From: Acacia acuminata
Taxonomy: Eukaryota > Streptophyta > Magnoliopsida > Fabales > Fabaceae
Length of the DNA: 64,000 nt
Assembly (NCBI GenBank): GCA_019022655.1
Contig: JAFJYI010000132.1
Span: 868,001 to 932,000, forward strand
Reading direction: 5' to 3'
Positions 34,001-46,000 of the stretch are shown piece after piece. The notes under the pieces were generated by a model that saw only the letters and a program-made list of their open reading frames with translations, was not told the DNA's origin and ran no database searches. Each line of letters begins with the position of its first letter. Within the stretch, counting starts at the first letter, position 1. The translations under genes were made by a program, and so were the position numbers.

Positions 34001-37000
34001 AGACTTGGGAGGTGACTAATCTCCCTCAAGGAAGGTCAAAAGTTGGCTGTAAGTGGGCATTTACCAAGAAATATAATGTTGATGACAGTATTAATATATA
34101 CAATGTTAGATTAGTAGCTAGAGGTAGATTAGTAGCCAGAGGATTTACACAAACTTATGGAGATGATTATTAAGAGATATTCCCCCCAGTAGCCGAATTT
34201 AATACTATTAACATTCTCCTATCCCTAGTAGCAAACTTAGATTGACTGTTACATCAACTTGATATTAAAATGCATTCCTAATGGGGACTTAGAGGAAGAA
34301 GTCTATATGGAATGCCTCTAGTCCTGAGAAATGTAAAGAACCCTTCTAGAGTGTGCAAACTGAAAAAATATTTACATGGTTTAAAACAATCACCTAGGGC
34401 ATGGTTTTGAGGGTTTTCTAGAGTTCTAAAGACTTTAGGTTATCACCAATGTCAGTTTGATCATACAATGTTGATGAGACGTGTAACTGCAGAACAAATC
34501 ACTATCTTGATTTTGACATTACAGGTGATTATAAAGAGAGCATTCAACACTTGAAATTGTCCTCGGCGAGAGAATTTGAAGTAAAAAGACCTTAGCAATC
34601 TTCTATACTTCCTTGGAATGGAAGTTCCAAGAAACAGAAATGGCATCCCAGCGTCACATAGGGAATATACTCTACACTTGTTTAAGGAAGCAAGAATCCA
34701 TGGGGCTAAGCCAGCATAGACACCAATGGAGTCCACCTACAAAAGAATCCGGGAAAGTAGCGACAACAGGGAACCAACAATTAGTGGGAAAGTTTATATA
34801 TCTTTCACATAGTCACATACAAGGCCCGGGTTAAGTTTCCCAGTTAGTGTGGTAAGCCATTTTATGCAGAATTTCAAAGAACACCTGAGGGCAGTGGTAA
34901 GGGTCCTCAAGTATTTGAAAAGGATACCAGGAAAAGGACTATTCTATAAGAAAGAGAAGAAAAGAAGGGTTGAAGTCTTTACTAATGCAGACTGGGCTCG
35001 TTCTGCAACAAATAGAAGGTCAACCGCTAGATACTGTACATTTTGTGTGTGTTAATCCGGTCACTTGGTGCCGTAAGAAGCAACCTGTAGTGACAGAAGC
35101 AGTCCAGCAGCCGAGTTTCAAGCTTTAACACTCAGCATTTGCAAAGGAATACAGGTAAGAAGGGTATTCATGGAGCTAAAAATTAAAGTGCAGCCACAAA
35201 TGAAGGTGTTCTGTGACAATATCACCACCATTGGAGATTGCTAACAACCCATTTATTGGGTGATAGGAACCAGCCATTATTTGCAATTTATGTTCTATTA
35301 TGTGTCTTATGTTAAATTTTACAAGTGTCTAGTATTGGTTATTGTCAATTTTATATGGATAAGATAAAGGAGTTATTTTCAGTTTATGTGTTAGCCTATA
35401 AATATCATATATGGGTTCTACCAAAATATGAATGAATGAAATTATTATTGAGATGTTTATCTCTTCTCTTTCTTTAGAACTCAGATTCTAGTTCTAGTTA
35501 TCATGTCTCCTCTTTTGACTAGCGTTTCAGATTCCGACTCTAGTTTCATTTTTTTCTCTCTTAATTTCCTTAAGTTTTACCATTTTGGTATCAAAGCCTT
35601 TCATCTTGGGCAGTGGGTAATCAATGGTGATCACACATCAGTCCTCTCACAGCAATGATCTTATATTGCCTAACCCTCATCCTAAACCCAACCAAGCACT
35701 CTGTCCACCCAATGAAAATAATAACCCATCACCAAAAGGCCTCTTTTCACAGCAACTAGGTGCAATTTTATCCAAGTTAAATCGTCTAGATGCAGACCTA
35801 TTCAAATTGAAGAAACATAAAGAGCATTCATCTTCCTTCGGTCATCCCAGTAAAGCCAAATTACAATGGCAGACTTCTGGACCTTTTTTTTTTTTTTTCA
35901 AGGGAAACTCAGGGTCATGTGTTGCTGACAGCAACCACACTTCCAAAAAGAAAAAAAAAAACAGAGAAATTTTCAGAGGCAGTTGTTACCATCAGTTATT
36001 AGTCAAACTTGGGCAATTACCACTGCACAAATTTCTGAAACCGACAAGCAGCAGTTACGCAAAGATAAAGAGTTATGTTTCAGATGTGATGATAAATTTA
36101 TTCCCGGTCATAAATGCAAAAACTGCCCCCTCCAATCGCCTTGAGGACAAGGCCATTCTCCTAGGGGAGGATATTGATAGGAACCAGCCACTATTTGCAG
36201 TTTATGTTTTATTATGTGTCTTATGTTAAATTTTACAAGTGTCTAGTGCTGATTATTGTCAGTTTTATATGGATAAGATAAAGTAGTTATTTTCAGTTTA
36301 TGTGTTAGCTTATAAATATTATATATGTATTCTTCCAAAATATGAATGAATGAAATTATTATTGAGATGTTTCTCTCTTCATTTTCTCTAGAACTCAAAT
36401 TCTGGTTTTAGTCTATCCTCTCTCCTCGCTTGACTAAAGTTTCAAATTCCAGCTCTAGTTTCCTTTTCTCTCTCTTAATTTCCTTAAGTTCTATCATTGT
36501 GACCGAACTGAGCATGTGGCAATAGATCGTTTATTTATAAGAGAGAAAATTGAAACCAGTTTAGCGGATCTTTCTTGTGTGCCAACCAGCAAGCAAGTCA
36601 CGGATTTAATCACTCAATCCCTCACAAGAGACAGATTTGAAGGATTACACAGCAAGTTGGGAATATTAATATCTATTCTCCAGCTTGAGGGAGTGTTGAT
36701 GGAATATCAACGATTTTATTCCGTTGACAGCCTTTACTTTATTCCATCATTTATTCTCTTTCCTGATTTGTTTTGATTCTGTAATTACACTCATTTACTG
36801 TTGTTTATTGAGTGGGATTCAGAAGCATTGCTGTTGCTATCCTCTCCCCGATATGTATCTTTCTCTTCTGAGAATACAATCAGATCATTTTTCCATTCAT
36901 TTGTTCAACCAAGTTTTCCTTATATGCTCTGTTATTATTCAGATTTGTTCTGGCCTCAGCTTTTTATTATTCATGATTTAAGGAGAGATTTGTTGATAGA

Positions 37001-40000
37001 TGTTAGGATATTAGCGATAATAACCGTCCCATACCTCTTCCGGTTTATTCTAGGAAAAAGAAAATAAAGATATAGGATAAGTCAGAGTAGTTATGGACAG
37101 TTTAAATTAGTTATGTGTTTAGTTATTGTGTATTATCTGTTTAAGGGTAGTTTTATAGGCAGTTAGGAAAGTAACACTCTTTATATACTTGTAATCTGTT
37201 TTCTAGAAGATTATGAATGAAGATATGATATTTCAGAATTTTGTTGTGATGGCTGGAGTTAGATTCTGACTCTAGATTGTCTTATATTTCCCTTTCCTAA
37301 TCCCTAGATTCTTCTAATCCTATCAATAGAACCCAATGCTATACGATTCATGTAGCCAACCCTACCCAACCTAGCGGTACAAGGCATGTTGTTGTTATTG
37401 CTGATTTTATGAGAGATTTAGATTAGATCAGATTTATTGTCTCCTCTTCTTATATATGGATTCGATTCTGATGAATAAATATCAAAGCTTTTCTGCCCAA
37501 AATATTTGAATTTGTTATGTTAAAGTTACAACCAATAGGGAAAAAATACTCCAAGAAAATTAATGTGTACCTCGTTTGTTTCTGAACCGCATGCTATGTA
37601 TCCATCAGCAACTGATAAACCTACAAAATTCTGTCCAAGCAAGAGATGCAACATTTCAGCCAATTGATTTAAGTGAAAAAATTCAAATAAGTCGGATTGA
37701 TAACAAAAATGAGTAAAACATTTACAGGATCCAACCTTCATGGATTGTCCATCACAGACATGAACAAAATAAATTTGGGCAGAGGCAATCCAGAGTTCAT
37801 AAAATTAATACAAATAGAATAACTCGCCCTGCACAGCTGGGGAATATTTAAACTAATAAAACGAATGGACATCAAATATACACAATAAAAAATGCTAATA
37901 TTGTTTTAAAAGCATTGTTGCTTGATAATTTTTCAGGAACAATAATAGACAATCCGCATTCCCTCCCCCTCCCTCCCTCTCTCTCTATATATACATGTAT
38001 GTATGTATATGTATATGTATGTGTTACATAACATAAGAAATAAAGTAAGTTAAATTTTTTTGAGATTGTATATTGATAAGACACTTGAAATAGTATTGAA
38101 TATTAAAGCATAGAATTTTGTGTGTGTTCATCCTTCAGACCATGCATGGCATTCAGATGCTCCATCCAACACCAGAAAAAGTGAATTTATAAAGAAAAAA
38201 GGAAAAAATCAAGAAAGTAGTGATAGCAGGCCCTTGTGACTTCAAACACATAAATTCTAGCCAAAGTAGTAACACTTTCAAAATTTCTCTATACAGCGTA
38301 GAATGTCACGGAAGTTGAATCACTTGACCTGTTCATTATGCATCTCATTATGATAGCAGGCCCTTATGACTTCAAACATATAAATTCTAGCCAAAATAAT
38401 AAATTCAGAACCAAACCTTCTCATTAGTATGTCCTGCAAGGGTTAAGCTGCAGGCTCCAGTGGATGGACCCTCAGAAGAGGTTTTATTAAGATCCCAAAT
38501 CTTTAGTGTATTATCAGTAGATGCAGAGACTAGTGTCCCTGAGTCTAAGAATTTGACATAGCTTACGGCTTTATCATGGCCAACTAACACACACCAAGGA
38601 TTTCTAAGATTGCGAAGATCATAACAGTAGGTAATGTAATTCGCAGATCCAAAGGCCAGCAAATGAGAAGAATGAGGAGAGAATTGAACACAGCAGACGT
38701 TAGCATCGTTCCTGATGGTGCCTAAACTGTTTTTCTGCCAGAAAAAAGAAGAGAATTGTATCAGTTCTAAATAAGCTAGTTGTTGTAACATCCTATTCAC
38801 TTTGGTTAGTAGCTTAAGCTTAAATAAAGTAGCAACAGTTTCAAAATTACTCTATACAGTGTAGAATGTCACGAAAGTTCAATCACTTGACCCGTTCATA
38901 ATGCACCTCATTGTGTATTTACCAAGTTTTGATTAAGAAAGCTCAAATACTTCGTCCGGCAGTTTTTTCTTTAGTTCAAGAACCAGTTTATAATGCACTT
39001 TGTACCTTTGATATATTCTTGAAATGGGCAAAAACGTCATAATATTAGTGATAAAGCAATCCTGTTTTTGTCCAACATGAATTTGATGTTTAAGGACAAC
39101 AGAGAGTATCAATTTTCTATTTCTTTGGTGTGTCTCAAGATCATAAAAACTGAGGAAAGAACAACGATTCATGTAAAATATGGACACCCACAGGCTCCAC
39201 TGCAGACTACATGTGATAGGAATATTACACGTCCTCTTCTGGTATATTCCAAAAGAAAGACACAGTTTGATATTTAAGAGTAGTTATTATCAGTTTAGGG
39301 AAGTTATTATGTATTATCTGTATAGCAGCAGTTATTATAGGTATTTATGAAGACAAAACTCTATAAATATGTGTATTATGTCTTATTATGATATGAGAAT
39401 ATTACCTAAAATTATTGTGCATTGGCTAGAGTTTACAGATCCTGTATCTAGATTATCTTTTCCTTCTTTTCCTAACTTACAAAATCTGCAAGTGGTAACA
39501 ACTTGGTATCAGAGCAGTGAATCTTCGGACCTATAAGATACCATGGTTAACATTAGAAAATCTTCTTACGAGAATGTTTCACCTTTAATACAAACCAGAA
39601 CATAGATAACCCACAAAATTCCAATCCTCAAAATGACCCTATTGTGATTTTGGTGCAACAACCTTCCAACAACCTTCACAAAAGCACCAGCAATCCAATC
39701 AGCAACAATTGGCAGCCATCCTTGCACAATTGAACCTGATTTCAGAAATTAATGCTTTGAAGAAGCAAAAGACACCAACAATGGTTCATGGAGAAACAAG
39801 TCATAACAACAAGGATACTTACAGTGAATATGACAAAGCCGATATGGAGAATCCTTGGTGGAGTAGAAACCCTTCTAAACAACCTCATTCTTTCCAAAAT
39901 ATGAAGGAACCGATCCAAGAGGCTGGGTTTTAAATTTTTGATATTTCTAGACACCCAAAGATTTAAAAATTGATGTAGTAGCAATGAATCAGGAGGGTGA

Positions 40001-43000
40001 CGCGTTGGATACTTTCACTTGAATTTCTTCGGGAAGAATTATAAGATATTGGGAAGAATTGGTGCAAGTCTTTCAAGACCAATTCGCTCCAGCTAAATTT
40101 CAAAATCCCGCGTCATCTCTGTGATCAAGCAAGTCGGAACTGTGGGAGAATATAAACAAGAGTTTGTTCGCCGACAATCTCGAGTCCAAGGGTGGCTATC
40201 TTCTAGGCTTCTTTATCAATGAGTTGGAGGAAGAATTTCAAGCCAACGTGAAGATTCAAAAGCCACGTATGGTGTTATAAGGCCGTGAGTTTGGCTTTGG
40301 AGTTTGAAGCAAAATCTCGATCCCAAAAGCCATCACGATTGAGTTTGTGAAACCAACTTCCACATGGTTCAGAAAATAATAATTATTGGTGTGAAAATAA
40401 GAGTTTTTCACCACGTTAGCCCTAGGAACCAACTGGTAATTCGAATTTGGCGGTTTCTTCTTTTAAACCGTTATATTCGGCGGTTCCATAGAATCCTCCA
40501 ATGGTCACACAATCTTCGGTGATCGACTATCAGCAGCATCAATTCAGCAGAGAAAAAGGACTTTGTTTTAAATGTGGTGATCGTTTTGCGCCAGGCCATC
40601 GTTGCAAGACATCAACCTTGAAATAATGGAGATTTCCGAAGACACGAAGGAGGCGCCTGAAGTTTTAGAAGATGAACACTGTACCAGCGTGACAATGGCC
40701 GAAATCTCCCTCCACGCTATTCTGGGCAATCAGTCAGCCACCACCATGAAAGTAAGAGGAACCTTGGGCATCAAGACCATTTTAATTCTGATTGACAATG
40801 GCTCTACTCACAATTTCGTTTACAACAAAATAGTGAATGCCCTGGATTTACAATATCATCCTCTACCTCCTTTCGGCGTTCAAGTTGGAGACAAAAGCAT
40901 GATTGATTGAGAGTCAATCTACAAACAGTTGGAAGTTAAAGTCCAAAATTTGACCATTAAGGATGACTTCTTTCCTTTCACTTTGGGTAACATTGATATG
41001 GTTGTTAGCATCAAATGGTTGGCATCTTTAAATACGGTGGAAGCCAATTGGCAAAAGATGTTTATGATTTTCAAGGTTGATGGCAAGAGGTATAAATTAC
41101 AAGGTATTCTCCAACAAGTCACTTCGGCCTCTTTATGCAGTTATGTAGGTGAAGAACTTGTTCAAAGATATGACATACTGGAAGAATTATAGCAATCTTA
41201 TTCTTCTGTGTTTCAAGAGCCTCATACATTACCCCCATCCAGACAATATAGTAATGCCATTCCTCTCTATCCTGATGCAGTCCCACCAAATATTTGGCCA
41301 TACAGATATCCTTTTGCTCAGAAAGATGAGATTGAAAAACAAGTGGCTAACTTGTTACAAAAGGGCTTTATACAACCAAGTTTACGCCCATTTGCAAGTC
41401 CTATACTTCTAGTACCAGAAAAAGATTCTACTTGGAGATTCTGTGTTCATTACCAGGAGCTCAACCGTCTCACAATTCCAGATAAGTACCCTGTTCCTAC
41501 AATTGATGAGTTAATTGATGAATTGTATGAAGCCAAGTTCTTTTCTAAGGTCGACCTTTGTTCTAGCTACCATCAAATACAAGTACATCCTTCTAATGTT
41601 TCTAAGACAGCCTTCCATACGCATTCTGGTCATTATGAATTTATTGTCATGCCTTTTGGTCTTACAAATGCACCTGCTACTTTCCAAGCAAGAATGAACG
41701 ACTTTTTTCGTCCCTTCTTAAGGAAGCTCATCCTAGTGTTCTTTGATGATATATTGGTGTACACTAAGAACTTTGAAGATCATATGGTGCACTTAAATGC
41801 CATTTTGCAGATTTTGCAGCAAAATGATTTTTATGCTAATCCAAAATGTGACATCCTTCAATTGGATATATCTTTTTTGAGGCATATTATTTCTGCTCAA
41901 GGAGTTTCTGTTGATCTTGATACGATTGCTGTTATTAATGATTGGCCTTTACCCAAAGACATTTCAGAACTTCATGGATTTCTGGGTCTCACAACATATT
42001 ACAGAAGGTTTGTATATCATTATGGACAGATTGTAAACCCCTTGTCAACATGACTAAAAAGGATGCTTTCCATTGGGACAACAATTCTTTGGCTGCTTTT
42101 GAGAATCTCAAAGTAGCACTTACTCAGGTCCCTGTTCTGCAACTACCAGATTTTTCTGAACCTTTCATTGTTGAGTATGATGCTTCATCAACGAGTATAG
42201 GTGCAATTTTACAACAAGAGGGTCATCATATTGCTTATTACAGCAAGGGCTTATCAGTTTTTCACCAACAAAAATCTGTCTATGACAGGGAACTATTTGC
42301 TTAGTTGATGGCATTAGACAAATGGAAGCATTATATGGTTGGTCACAAGTTCTTGGTCCGCACTGATCATTTCAGCTTGAAATATCTCTTACAACGAGTT
42401 ACTACACCTGCACAGCAGTGTCTTTTCCGAAAGCTTCTTCCATTTGATTTTAATATCATTTATAAACCTAGTCTAAATAATCAAGGTGCTGATGCCTTGT
42501 CCTGTTGTCCTCATTCTGCTGAATTTTTCCACTTGGCAGATCCACATGCTATTGATTTTACTGACCTACCAGAAATGTTCCAGCGAGATCATGTTACAAG
42601 TCAAATCCTTCAATCACTTCAGGCATATTCACATTCAGTCCCTCATTATTCCTTGGTGTTTGGGAAGCTATATTATAAAAAAGGTTGGTCATACCTGCAA
42701 AATCTTCTCTCACTAATCTCCTTATTTCCTAAGCACATACTTTTCTAATTGGGGTCATGGTGGTGTCCTTAAGACCTTAAAGAGATTGTAGACTTACTAC
42801 TTCTGGTGAAATATTAAAGAAGAAGTGAAAGATTTCATTCAGCAATGCCTTCTTTGTCAACGCAACAAATACTTGTCTCAATCTTATGCAGGTTTATTGC
42901 AACCTTTGCCTATCCCACAACATATTTGGGAGGATCTTTGACTTGACTTTATCACAGGATTACCAAAATCAAATGGCTTCTTTGATGTGATTTTGGTTGT

Positions 43001-46000
43001 GGTGGACCATTTCAGCAAATTTGCTCATTTGATTGGTCTTACTTGCCCTTTTACTACCAAATCAGTGGTTGCTATCTTTTGTGAGGAGATTATTCACCTT
43101 CATGGGATTGCCAAATCCATAATTTCTGACCAGGATCCTATTTTCTTAAGTTCTTTTTGGCAAGAATTGTTCAAGCTCTTAGGCACTAAGCTTAAAATGA
43201 GTACTCTTATCATCCACAAACTGATGGCCAAAAAGAAGTTGTGAACATATGCTTAGAAACTTATCTCTGTTGTTTTTGCCAAGATCATCAGAAAGCTGGT
43301 ACAGTTATTTGCATTGGGCTAAATTTTCTTATAAACTGGCTATCACACTTGAACGGGTTATACGCTCTCAAAATTGTCTGACGATTTTTTCACTGAAAGG
43401 GATGCTATTTTGGAGTTAATCAAGTCCAACCTTTCGGCTGCACAAGCACACATGAAGCACCAAGCAGATTCCCATAGGGGACAGTTGGAATTTCAGCTAG
43501 GGGATTTGGTATTTCTTAAAATCAAACCTTATCGCCAGAATTCCCTTTGTGCTCAATGTTTCAACCAGCTGTCAGCAAGTTATTTTGGTCCTTATCGAGT
43601 CATTCGTCACATTGGAGCTGTGGCTTATGAGCTCCAATTTCCTCCTAGTTCCAGAGTTCACCTAGTCTTCCATGTCTCTTTGCTCAAGCCAGCCCATGGA
43701 TGTGATTATCAAGTTTTTGTCCAACCTCTTCCAGTAAATGAAAACCAGGAATTCAATCTTGAACCAGCAAAGGTGCTGGACTCCCGTGTGATAGATTCAG
43801 ATGGGATTCAAACCATTGAACTGTTAATTCAATGGCGAGATCGAACACAAGAAGCAGGCTAGGAACCATATGTCTCCATTGCAACTCAATTTCCTACTTC
43901 CAGCCTAGAGGACAAGGCTTATTTTCTAGGGGAGGGTATTGATAGGAATATTACACGTCCTCTTCTGGTAAATTCCAGAAGAAAGACACAGGTTTAGGTA
44001 TCTAAGAGTAGTTAAGAGTAGTTATTATCAGCTTAGGGAAGTTATTATGTATTATCTGTATAGCAGCAATTATTATACGTAGTTATGAAGACAAAACTCT
44101 ATAAATATGTGTATTATGTCTTATGATGATTTGAGAATATTACCTCAAATTATTGTGTATTGGTGAGAGCTTACAGATCCTAGCTCTAGATTATCTTTTC
44201 CTTCTTTTCCTAACTTAGAAAATCTACAAGTGCTAACAACATGCATGACTTTGTGCTCGTACAAACAGTAGGAAGCTCACCTCGCTGATACTCCACAACT
44301 TGACAGAAAAGTCATCACTTCCACTGGCCAACTTCGTAGGACATACCGGAGAGAAATCAACAGACCAAGCCCTCTTTCCATGTTCAGTGAAGCCAGAGAA
44401 CTCATGACCCGTATTAGCATCCCATAGCTGAAAAAGAAATTAAAAATCAAGTCTATTTACGGGCTTTTTACTTTTACTAATCTGGCAAAGCAGTACCCAT
44501 GAATTAAATTCATGATGAAGAGCTTTATCCTTCTATTTGTAACACAAAATACGAGTCAAGTACCACTGTCAATAATTCATAGAGAACTAGATGGCCTTAC
44601 ATAAGAAACCCATCCATCCAAATAGGACAAAAATATCATACTTAAACAATATAATCTTAAGTGAAACTTACAGGACCAGGTAAATTAATAACCCAAGGGA
44701 GGTGCTAACAATTTACTAATCAGGTTGTGGACATGTTAAGGTTCAGAAGAGATCATCAATCTTAAGAAACATATTAGTGTTTCCCAATTCAGAAGCAGTG
44801 TTGCCCAAACATACAAGTGAACGAGTGTGTAGAGTGTAGACCCTAAATATTTACCGCATTTTGGAAAAAGCTGCACCAATTCCATCTAACAAATGGATAC
44901 CTCCAAAGAATGTCTTCCAATGATAAAACAATCAAATCATTCAAATGGTGTCTCATATGCAAGATATACAAACCTTAACTATACCATCATAGTCTGTGGA
45001 GGCTAAATAGTTTTTGATATAGTTATTCCAGCAAACACAACTCAGCTTTGATTTGTTTGCCATCTCAGCTACTGGATAATGAATATCAACAGTGTCATTG
45101 AAAAGTGAATTAAACTCAAAAATCTTTATCTTCTTTGAAACTCCAGCAGCAGCAAAATAATCCTCATCCCGATCAAAGCTCAGAGAGCATATTACGTTAG
45201 TGGGATTGTTAAATTCTGCATTCCTTAACATGCCCCGGACTTCAAACTTACTATAATGGGCATACTTGCACAAACCATCAAAAAAATTTCCCATAGGATC
45301 TAAGATTCCATGGCAATCTTCATCTTTTCTAGTTACATAGCAGTTCTCACGATTTCTTTGTAAATCTTGATCTGGTTGAGTGTCAGACCCTGTTTCAGCA
45401 ATCTGAATTTTGGATCTCATGGAAAAATAAGCACTTTCAAGTTGGCATATATTTTTCATCAATCTAAATTCATTTTCATAAGTGATCGAGGGAGTTGAGG
45501 GAAGCATTTCTAAATGCGAAGGTTCCTTGCCAAGGGGCATACTCTCTTTCAGACAACTTGATTTATTCTGTGAGCTGGACAAAACCAAATATTTTCTTGA
45601 CTTATGCCTTCTCTCCACATCTTCAATATCTGATTCCAGGCACCTGATTTGCTCAACCAGTTTGGAGGTATCCTTCTGCTTCTGATCTTTTAGTGAAACG
45701 AGGAAATGCAGCAATACCTCTGATTCTGCGTCCTCTTGGTCAATACTTGATGACATATCCTCAATATAAACCTCCTGCAATCCATTTATCACTTCAGATT
45801 GTAGGATTTCCCTGTTGTACAACAATATTTATGAGTTCACAAAAGCATAAGTGTGCATAACTCAGATTTAAGGTTCACAATCCAAGGACTATCAGCATAT
45901 TTAATTAAACCATAGCCGCATCTATATTCACTATTGAAAGAGAAATATGCCTTCAATATAAATCTTATCTCAATTTAGTTCTCCAAAATTTGAGTGTCTA

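Larger units (their letters stand above)
35261..36496 (+). mobile_element. Gypsy deletion derivative (1.24 kb) with TTGGG/TTGTG flanks
   Basis: Two 322-bp LTRs (35261-35582 and 36175-36496, TGATAGGAACC...) flank about 590 bp. The primer-binding site TGGTATCAAAGCC is at 35586. The interior joins a gag start (open from 35624), a zinc-knuckle remnant (LCFRCDDKFIPGHKCKN at about 36074-36124) and the very end of pol plus polypurine tract (DKAILLGED; ctaggggagg). Protease, RT and integrase have been deleted. The flanks TTGGG (35256-35260) and TTGTG (36497-36501) are a target duplication with one change. The LTRs resemble those of the full-length gypsy element at 39214. Confidence 0.85.
32245..37000 (+). 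mobile_element. Second copia remnant in intron 6, with two nested LTR elements
   Basis: Copia pol sequence begins near MGWPIALRKGVRTYTRRPIQ and FASYAKLSP (32305-32395). It is cut by the element at 32463-33945 and resumes at KWREAINEELRALEKNQTWE. RT continues to about 34460 with stops, then RNase H (ADWARSATNRRSTARYC near 34995). It is cut again at 35261-36496 and resumes at DRTEHVAIDRLFIREK. A polypurine tract (CAGCTTGAGGGAG) precedes a 3' LTR starting TGTTGATGGAATATC at 36694. Gag, protease and the 5' LTR are missing. Confidence 0.8.
27846..37570 (-). other. SPA-like intron 6 (9.7 kb)
   Basis: This intron holds a poly(A)-flanked SINE-like unit, a copia remnant with an inserted MITE, a second copia remnant with a nested non-autonomous LTR element and a nested gypsy derivative, a gypsy solo LTR and a SINE tail. 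Boundaries are GT at 37570 and AG at 27846. Confidence 0.85.
39214..44238 (+). mobile_element. Full-length Ty3/gypsy chromovirus (Reina-like) in SPA intron 4, ACATG duplication
   Basis: The LTRs are 39214-39500 and 43940-44238, flanked by ACATG at 39209-39213 and 44239-44243. The primer-binding site is TGGTATCAGAGC (39504) and the polypurine tract ggggagggtat (43930). In order it holds a degenerate gag, a zinc knuckle CFKCGDRFAPGHRC (about 40566), a protease with LIDNGSTHNF (usual DSG is DNG), RT (FFDDILVYTK intact), RNase H, integrase (VVVDHFSKFAHLIG; HPQTDGQ) and a chromodomain-like end (VLDSRVIDSDG; LIQWRD). Stops at 40908, 41190, 42051, 42302 and elsewhere show it is dead. Short LTRs of about 0.3 kb and the chromodomain suggest the Reina clade. 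It lies antisense to SPA. Confidence 0.92.

Noticed and set aside
35624..36229. 201-residue plus-strand open frame as a possible host gene
   Set aside because: It spans a T run and an A run and joins a gag start, out-of-frame zinc-knuckle DNA and LTR sequence of a gypsy deletion derivative.
45482..45685. Plus-strand open frame of 67 residues
   Set aside because: It is the reverse strand of SPA exon 3, whose minus-strand reading is strongly conserved.
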